Shown one piece after another: positions 58,555-64,000 of a DNA stretch of 64,000 nt. Under the pieces are notes generated by a model. The model was not told the origin of the DNA. It did no database searches and saw nothing but the letters and a program-made list of their open reading frames with translations. This DNA comes from Halictus rubicundus (taxonomy: Eukaryota; Arthropoda; Insecta; Hymenoptera; Halictidae). Position 1 is the first letter of the stretch; each line of letters opens with the position of its first letter. The stretch lies in NCBI RefSeq assembly GCF_050948215.1, contig NC_135164.1, positions 6,019,116 through 6,083,115 on the forward strand, in the 5' to 3' direction. A program made the translations under genes and the position numbers.

Positions 58555-59830
58555 CTGTATGCCCACCTGACTCTGTGGCTTGGCTGTTCCCGACTTTTAT
58601 GGGCGCGGTTACTGCCCCAGAGGGCAATTTCTGCCGTCGGGTGGGCTTTGTATTTTTCAAAAAGCTGGTTCTCGAAACAGTAAACGAATGTTTAACTTCC
58701 TGTTTCTCTGTACAGAGTGCTCTAAAGGTTTCGCTGCTCTCCACTTCGACTGAGGCAGGACAGTGCCCTACAGGGCAATCTGTGGACGTGATAACGTAAA
58801 AATGATCTGGACTGTTTTCTAAAGTAACTTCTAAACAAATTATATCAGAAAACCTGCTAGAAGACATCTGCTTCCTTCTTTGCAGAGTGCCCTGAGTGGG
58901 CGTGGCTTCGGTGCTCCTCACTTCACAGAGCCATAACAGAGCCCCACAGAGTAATCTTTGCCATCGTGGAACATAGACTCTATGTCCGCTAAAAGTTCCA
59001 ACTTTAAGAAAGCAGAGTAAATGTAGTTTCTCTAAAAGGACGTTGTCGTGTTTGTGGAAGAGAATAAGTGGGCGTGGCTTCGTTGCTCCTCGCTTCACAG
59101 AGCCATATTAGTGCCCCATATGGTAATCTTTACCATCATGGAACCTAGACTCTATATCCTCCAATAATTCCTACTTTAAGAAACCAGAGTAAATTTAGTT
59201 TCTCTAAAAGGACGTTGTCGTGTTTGTGGAAGAGAATAAGTGGGCGTGGCTTCGTTGCTCCTCACTTCACAGAGCCATATTAGTGCCCCATATGGTAATC
59301 TTTACCATCATGGAACCTAGACTCTATATCCTCCAATAATTCCTACTTTAAGAAACCAGAGTAAATTTCGTTTCTCTAAAAGGACGTTGTCGTGTTTGTG
59401 GAAGAGAATAAGTGGGCGTGGCTTCGTCGCTCCTGACTTCACAGAGCCACATCAGTGCCCCATATGGTAACCTTTGCCATCGTGGAACTTAGACTCTATA
59501 TCCTCCAATAATTCCTACTTTAAGAAACCAGAGTAAATTTAGTTTCTCTAAAAGGACGTTGTCGTGTCTGTGGAAGGAAATAAGTGGGCGTGGCTTCGTC
59601 GCTCCAGACTTCACAGTGCCACATCAGTGCCCCATATGGTAACCTTTGCCATCGTGGAACTTAGACCTTATATCCCCTACAATTCCAGCTTTAAATAATC
59701 ACAATAGATCTAGCTTCCTTAGAAGGCCGGTGTCCTCTTTACAAAGCGTTCCAAGTAGGCGTGGCTTCGCCGCTCCAAATTCCAACGGTGCCAGTACACT
59801 GTCCCAGAGTGCAGCCACCATACAAATTGA
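58555..59830. repeat. 172-bp satellite array, about 7 units
   Basis: The word cgtggcttcg recurs at 58901, 59073, 59245, 59417, 59589 and 59760: spacings 172, 172, 172, 172 and 171. Two further, poorly conserved units precede it (gcttggctgttcc near 58577 and aaggtttcgctgctc near 58726). Units at 59073 and 59245 differ at only about two positions, while outer units differ at many. A 194-codon minus-strand frame across the older units (58514-59098) is not conserved between units and is not a gene. Confidence 0.96.
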
Positions 59831-60055
59831 CTGATCCATCAATCCTAGAGTCTCGAGAACAGTTAAAAAAACTGTCTCGACACTAATCTCCCCCAAGCCA
59901 TCAGTATGCTCATGGCCGTCGCATATCGTAACTTAGCCAGTCCAGCTCGAGTGTTAACATGAATGACCAGTGTGTACGTTGAACGCGATCGGTATATTTT
60001 AACGGGTGTTGGGGCCAGCGCCAAAGCTCGGCGCATCCTGTGCGCCGTCGGAGCT
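59831..60055. other. No recognisable gene
   Basis: Unique sequence between the satellite and the TATA-like site at 60061. Confidence 0.4.
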
Positions 60056-60060
60056 TAGTG

Positions 60061-60068
60061 TATAAATA
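60061..60068 (+). promoter_or_regulatory. Candidate TATA box / core promoter
   Basis: TATAAATA, with an initiator-like gtcaaaca about 35 bases on and ggtctctgtg further downstream, followed by a CpG-rich stretch. Motif and composition are right for a promoter, but no gene body was identified. Confidence 0.3.
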
Positions 60069-60240
60069 ACCTTGGTAGTGACCATTCCTTTCGTCAAACA
60101 GTTTTTTGCCGGGGTCTCTGTGCATAGGCTAACGAAATCACGTGTTCGGTTGCGTCGGTGCAGTCACCGGCTATCCGCAGATGGAAGGCGTGTCGTCGTT
60201 CGAGCCCGCGCGCGGGTGACGCACGTGCAACAAGAGAACA

Positions 60241-60283
60241 CGGCTCGGGCTCGGCTCGGCTCGGCGCGGCGCGGCGCGGCTCG
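60241..60283. repeat. (GGCTC/GGCGC)n short array
   Basis: Pentamers ggctc then ggcgc, about eight units, GC-rich. Confidence 0.8.
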
Positions 60284-60424
60284 TTGCAGATACGCCGGTG
60301 CTAATTGCAATTTATGTCTCATTGCAGTCGTCGTCGGTGCGCCACGACAAAGGCCTGCGCGCCGCAGGCGGCCGTTTCTGCGTTAAAGCGTTTCAAAAGA
60401 GAGCCCGCGCGCGTATGTGTATAT

Positions 60425-60441
60425 GCGCGCGCGCGCGCGCG
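60425..60441. repeat. (GC)n alternating purine-pyrimidine tract
   Basis: Seventeen bases of perfect GC alternation flanked by gtatatgc and gtgtac, so alternation extends beyond the core. It has Z-DNA-forming potential. Confidence 0.9.
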
Positions 60442-60582
60442 TGTACGCCACCGGTGCGCCTGCACAAAACCGGCCGCGCGATCCTCATTGTTGTCGCTGC
60501 CGCTACTGTTGCTGACGTTGCTGTTGTTGTTGTTGACGCTGATGTCGATGCTGGTTCACTTATGACAGCAAATTTGAAATTA

Positions 60583-60779
60583 CAGTGATTTCTCCATATA
60601 TGTCGCCAAGGCCTGGATGATAAACGTCGAGGAGCTATCCCCACTACCGCAAGGTATACCCCTAAGCTCGAGAGGCCTCGGTCGCTGAGCAGTGTAAGGT
60701 GGATCAAAGAATAATATCTCCTACCTGATATATGTCAGTGGCTGGACCCGTGTTTTGGACATATATCGAGTAGACACTG
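60583..60779 (-). mobile_element. MITE, CAGTGA family, full copy 4 (inverted)
   Basis: 197 bp, TA at 60581-60582 and 60780-60781. Left end cagtgatttctccatatatg then tcgccaaggcctgg; right end gacatatatcgagtagacactg. It carries a middle block (ctcgagaggcctcgg) absent from copies 2 and 3 but present in copy 1, so length differences reflect internal deletions. Confidence 0.78.
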
Positions 60780-60781
60780 TA

Positions 60782-62025
60782 TTAATGAGGTAAAGACTGC
60801 GGTAAAGAGTTCTTTTTCATGATTGAGAGACTGAAAATTGCTGCTGCCGTATATTTCATGGAACCCTGTGAATTATGACCCTCATGAAATCTTAAATGAG
60901 AATTTCGCAGGTAGTTTCAGTGAATGATAAATAAAATGAAACGTTGATGGGATCGCGCAGAAACGTTAGTTTTGCGTTTAAACAGGAAGGAATTCTGCAG
61001 GCGTCACGAGATGCTATCGACCATATTTTATTAGCATTTCTTGGTTTTAGTTTCATTGCGTGTCTTTTGTAATTTCTTTGACGCAACGTGTTGCCTTGTT
61101 AGCCGCAGAGATTTCGCGTTACTATATAGCCAGTCCAATTAACGTTTAATAGGATTAAGAGCAGGCAACTGCGATTCAGGATACGTGCAATTACAACCAT
61201 TGCACAATAAAGACAATGTTAATTGTTCTGAGAACGAATCTAATACAATGTTCAGAAAATCGTACTTTCTGTAAAGATCTCGAGGCATAACTTTCTCGGA
61301 AACATATTCAAGCGCGAAGTCTCTATGATTTTTATAGTAATATTTCTCCCATTCGCACAGACATTGGCATCGTTCTCTGACACCTATTTTACATAAGCTG
61401 CTGTGCCTTCACCGTACACTTTCAATAATAATTAGATACAATGAAATGCAATTTTACATATGAAAAAGAAAATGTTTAATCCTAGTTTTGCCATACGATG
61501 CAACCGTTTGAGAAAGCTGGAAGGAACTGCGAACCAAAGGAAAACACGAATACATAATGAGATAAATGCCAGTTAAGGGTAGAACCTTTTATTCCCGTGT
61601 TGCCGCGGCAAGGTTTCACAAGCGAGGAACCGTAGAATGATTTATAGGCTTTCAAAATGAATAGCGTATCAGGTGCGTTCAAGCGTGTCCATCAATCGTT
61701 GTTACATCAAATTGACCTTTACATTTAAAGGCGGCTACTTGATGCCGGGATAAGCAATCTTTAATGATGTTGACTGCATTAAGGATTTTTCGAAACGGTC
61801 TATACCTCTCTTTCAATTCGCCTCTCTAAACATCCATTTTAATACACTAAGTGCATTCATATTCTCGTCGGCCATCCATTATCAAAGTAACTATTCTACG
61901 ATTTAGTCGCGGAACATGTTGTTGCGGCTGTTAAATAGCTGGAAATAATGGATCCATCAATCAGCATCGATTCAGGCGTTCTCCTGGCCCTGGAATCAGG
62001 TATCAGGACACATTCTAGAGCCTTT
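60782..62025. other. No recognisable gene
   Basis: AT-rich, with no frame over 66 codons and no repeat of note. Confidence 0.45.
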
Positions 62026-62029
62026 TTTC

Positions 62030-62812
62030 ATTAGGTGGTTCCTTTCACTAGGGTTCCTTCTCACTGGGGACTCTCTTTCACTTAGCTCTTTAGTAGAGAT
62101 TCTTTATGATTAGGACCTCTCTTCACTGGAATCTCTCCCACTAGGATCTGTTTCTGAGAGCTACCTTTCATTAGGGTTTCCGTTTCTCTGGGATCTATCT
62201 CTCGCTGGGGTCACTTTTTCTCTTGGGTCCTTCTTTTACTAGGACCTCTCTTTCCCTAGGACCTCCCTTTCCCTAGGACCTCTCTTGAGTAGGACCTCTC
62301 TTGCGTAGGACCTCTCTTGACATAGGACCTCTCTTTACCTAGGACCTCTCTTTCACTAGGTCCTCTCTTTCCCTAGGACCTCCCCTTCCCTAGGACCTCT
62401 CTTTACATAGGACCTCTCTTTACCTAGGACCTCTCTTTCCCTAGGACCTCTCTTTCCCTAGGACCCCTCTTTCTCTAGGACCTCTCTTGAGTAGGACCTC
62501 TCTTTCTTTAGGACCTCTCTTGAGTAGGACCTCTCTTGAGCAGGACCTCTCTTTCTCTAGGACCTCTCTTGAGTAGGACCTCTCTTGAGTAGGACCTCTC
62601 TTTCCCTAGGACCTCTATTCACTAGGACCTTTCTTTACCTAGGACCCCTCTTTCCCTAGGACCTCTCTTTCACTAGAACCTCGTATTCTTTTAAATTTCT
62701 TTTCCACCTAACTCATACATTTTATTTACGTCACTTTTAACTAGGACTCCTCTTCACCTAGGACCTTTCTTCCTCTAGGTCTTCCCCTTTCTAGGAAATC
62801 TCTTTAGGTGCC
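62030..62812. repeat. ~17-bp minisatellite (taggacctctctttccc)
   Basis: Roughly 40 units of taggacctctctttccc and variants (ttgag, ttcac, ttacc, ttgcg at the end of the unit). Units are 15-19 bases long. The left flank (62030-62200) is diverged (ggatct, ggtttc, ggtcac) and the centre is homogeneous. Adjacent units often create cctagg. One strand is almost free of purines except at agga. Confidence 0.95.
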
Positions 62813-62814
62813 TT

Positions 62815-64000
62815 CACTAGAACAACATCTGGAATGTAGAAATAAATTAGTCGTAAATACTTGCGAAATAATTACAGCTGACCGCAAAGTAGCTGTAGAG
62901 ACACGAAAACATTTAAATTCCGACTACCGCGAAGCTCACGAGCAATCTCGCTGCCGTCGATCTGTTGAGAGCTCATTACAAGCGGCAACACGCATCGGAA
63001 ATGCAATTCACCGGGGTTGCAGTACGGTAGCACAGGCTCCAACAATTTCGCATTACCATAATTGAATAGATCCAGCCTGGCATTAATGAAATATCAAATA
63101 TCCACGGTCCGTAAACAATACCGCGAAATCCATTTAAATGGCCGCGATTAAATATCCATTCACGACTACCATGTTCAACGAGACGGAACGCGTATCTTTT
63201 CTGCAACAAAGACGTTACCTACCTCGGCCAGCCATACAGTGTGTTGCAATATGGAGGCCGTTGAGCCGGCCGAGCACAATGCTGAGCGAAAACGACGTCA
63301 TTTTTCAGTCGCATAATGCCGTCCATGCGTAATAAATGCAAATCCGTACATCCCCGGCTCGAAAGTTCCCCCTCGGGACGTTTACGGCTTTTGTTAAAAT
63401 ATAAAGTCGATTCGCCGATCAAAAGATCGTGCTCCGTTGACGTTCGATTCTCGAAAGAGCATGTCCCCGACTATTTGAGTCGAACGTTCGAGAAAATCTA
63501 ATTCTCGAAAGGTCGGGACGACGAAGCCGATTCGAGTTCCCTAATTCAAGTTCCACTTCCCACGCAGCGTTGTTGCGTGCCTGTTGCTAAACGAGCAGCG
63601 GCGGCGCACGGGTTAGCGAAAAATCCGGCGGTTGCACAATTCGCACGCTATTAAAACGTCAACCGTGCGTCGCGTCGGCCGTAGAATAAATAATAAACCG
63701 CCTCGCCGCTAATTAGTTGGAGTTTCCGGGGGCACGAAACGGTTTTATAAGACAACGACGACGTCCAACACTGCTTGCTCACGGATTGTTCGACAATCCA
63801 ACGCGCCAGGCCGATAAATTAAACCAGAAACTATTCCGCGAGCCGCCGAAACCACGGTTTCAGTATTTCTAGCCGTAATTTAAATTCCAGCCGGCGGACA
63901 TGTACGATTCGACGGATTTGCATAATCCAATCGAGCGCGAACGCGAAACTCGACGTTTAACTGACCCGGTATACACCTGTTTACCTAAGTTCCGACAAAC
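62815..64000. other. No recognisable gene; regulatory-looking DNA
   Basis: Unlike the AT-rich spacer before the minisatellite, this stretch is a dense mix of CpG words and aattag, attaaatatc, taataaac and tttgcat cores, as in insect conserved non-coding elements. Short frames (60-85 codons) have no recognised domain. Confidence 0.4.

Noticed and set aside
58514..59098. 194-codon minus-strand frame
   Set aside because: It crosses the 172-bp satellite and the frame is not preserved between units (172 is not a multiple of three).

Overview
This looks like nuclear DNA of an insect, most likely a hymenopteran (bee, wasp or ant). The reasons are one strictly conserved insect microRNA hairpin (mir-276), one spliced protein exon with GT-AG borders, mariner transposase relics, many small TTAA- and TA-flanked MITEs, and a patchwork of CpG-rich and AT-rich stretches with many (GA)n, (GGCGTC)n and poly-T tracts. 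The order is an inference. No prokaryotic gene, rRNA, tRNA, CRISPR array or intact transposase was found. Most open reading frames of 60-230 codons here are chance or repeat-driven.

Layout. 1-4.2 kb is gene-free and holds one MITE (757-950). 4.26-4.75 kb is a 120-bp tandem repeat. 4.8-10.9 kb has a (GAACGT)-like hexamer array, a TTAA MITE, pyrimidine tracts and a degenerate TCTAGG-type array. 10.94-11.50 kb is an 89-bp tandem repeat. 11.8-13.2 kb is CpG-rich and carries mir-276 at 12961-13042, the clearest RNA gene, with a possible TATA box upstream and a strong splice donor downstream. 13.2-30.8 kb has no recognisable gene. It holds a ~200-bp degenerate repeat, two long TTAA MITEs, a perfect 14-bp hairpin and enhancer-like patches. 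30.8-31.1 kb is a dead mariner. 33.6 kb is another MITE.

41955-42149 on the minus strand is one internal exon (65 codons, phase 0/0) of a UPF0489-family protein (human C5orf22 type). It is the only protein-coding segment I can support well, and its neighbouring exons were not located. 43-50 kb has two TTAA MITEs, two internal duplications and a 61-bp TA-flanked hairpin element. A second mariner relic lies at 50.58-50.79 kb. 52.1-52.3 kb has a doubtful spliced locus. 54.5 kb and 60.06 kb have TATA-like core promoters. 58.55-59.83 kb is a 172-bp satellite with a homogenised core. 62.03-62.81 kb is a ~17-bp minisatellite. The last 1.2 kb looks like conserved regulatory DNA.

The overall picture is a large intergenic or intronic domain around mir-276, in which MITE families and locally expanding tandem repeats dominate. 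No multi-gene pathway or operon can be read from it. Nothing here clearly amounts to a new biological system. The best leads are the MITE families, the satellite and the paired alternative hairpins at 36.8 kb.
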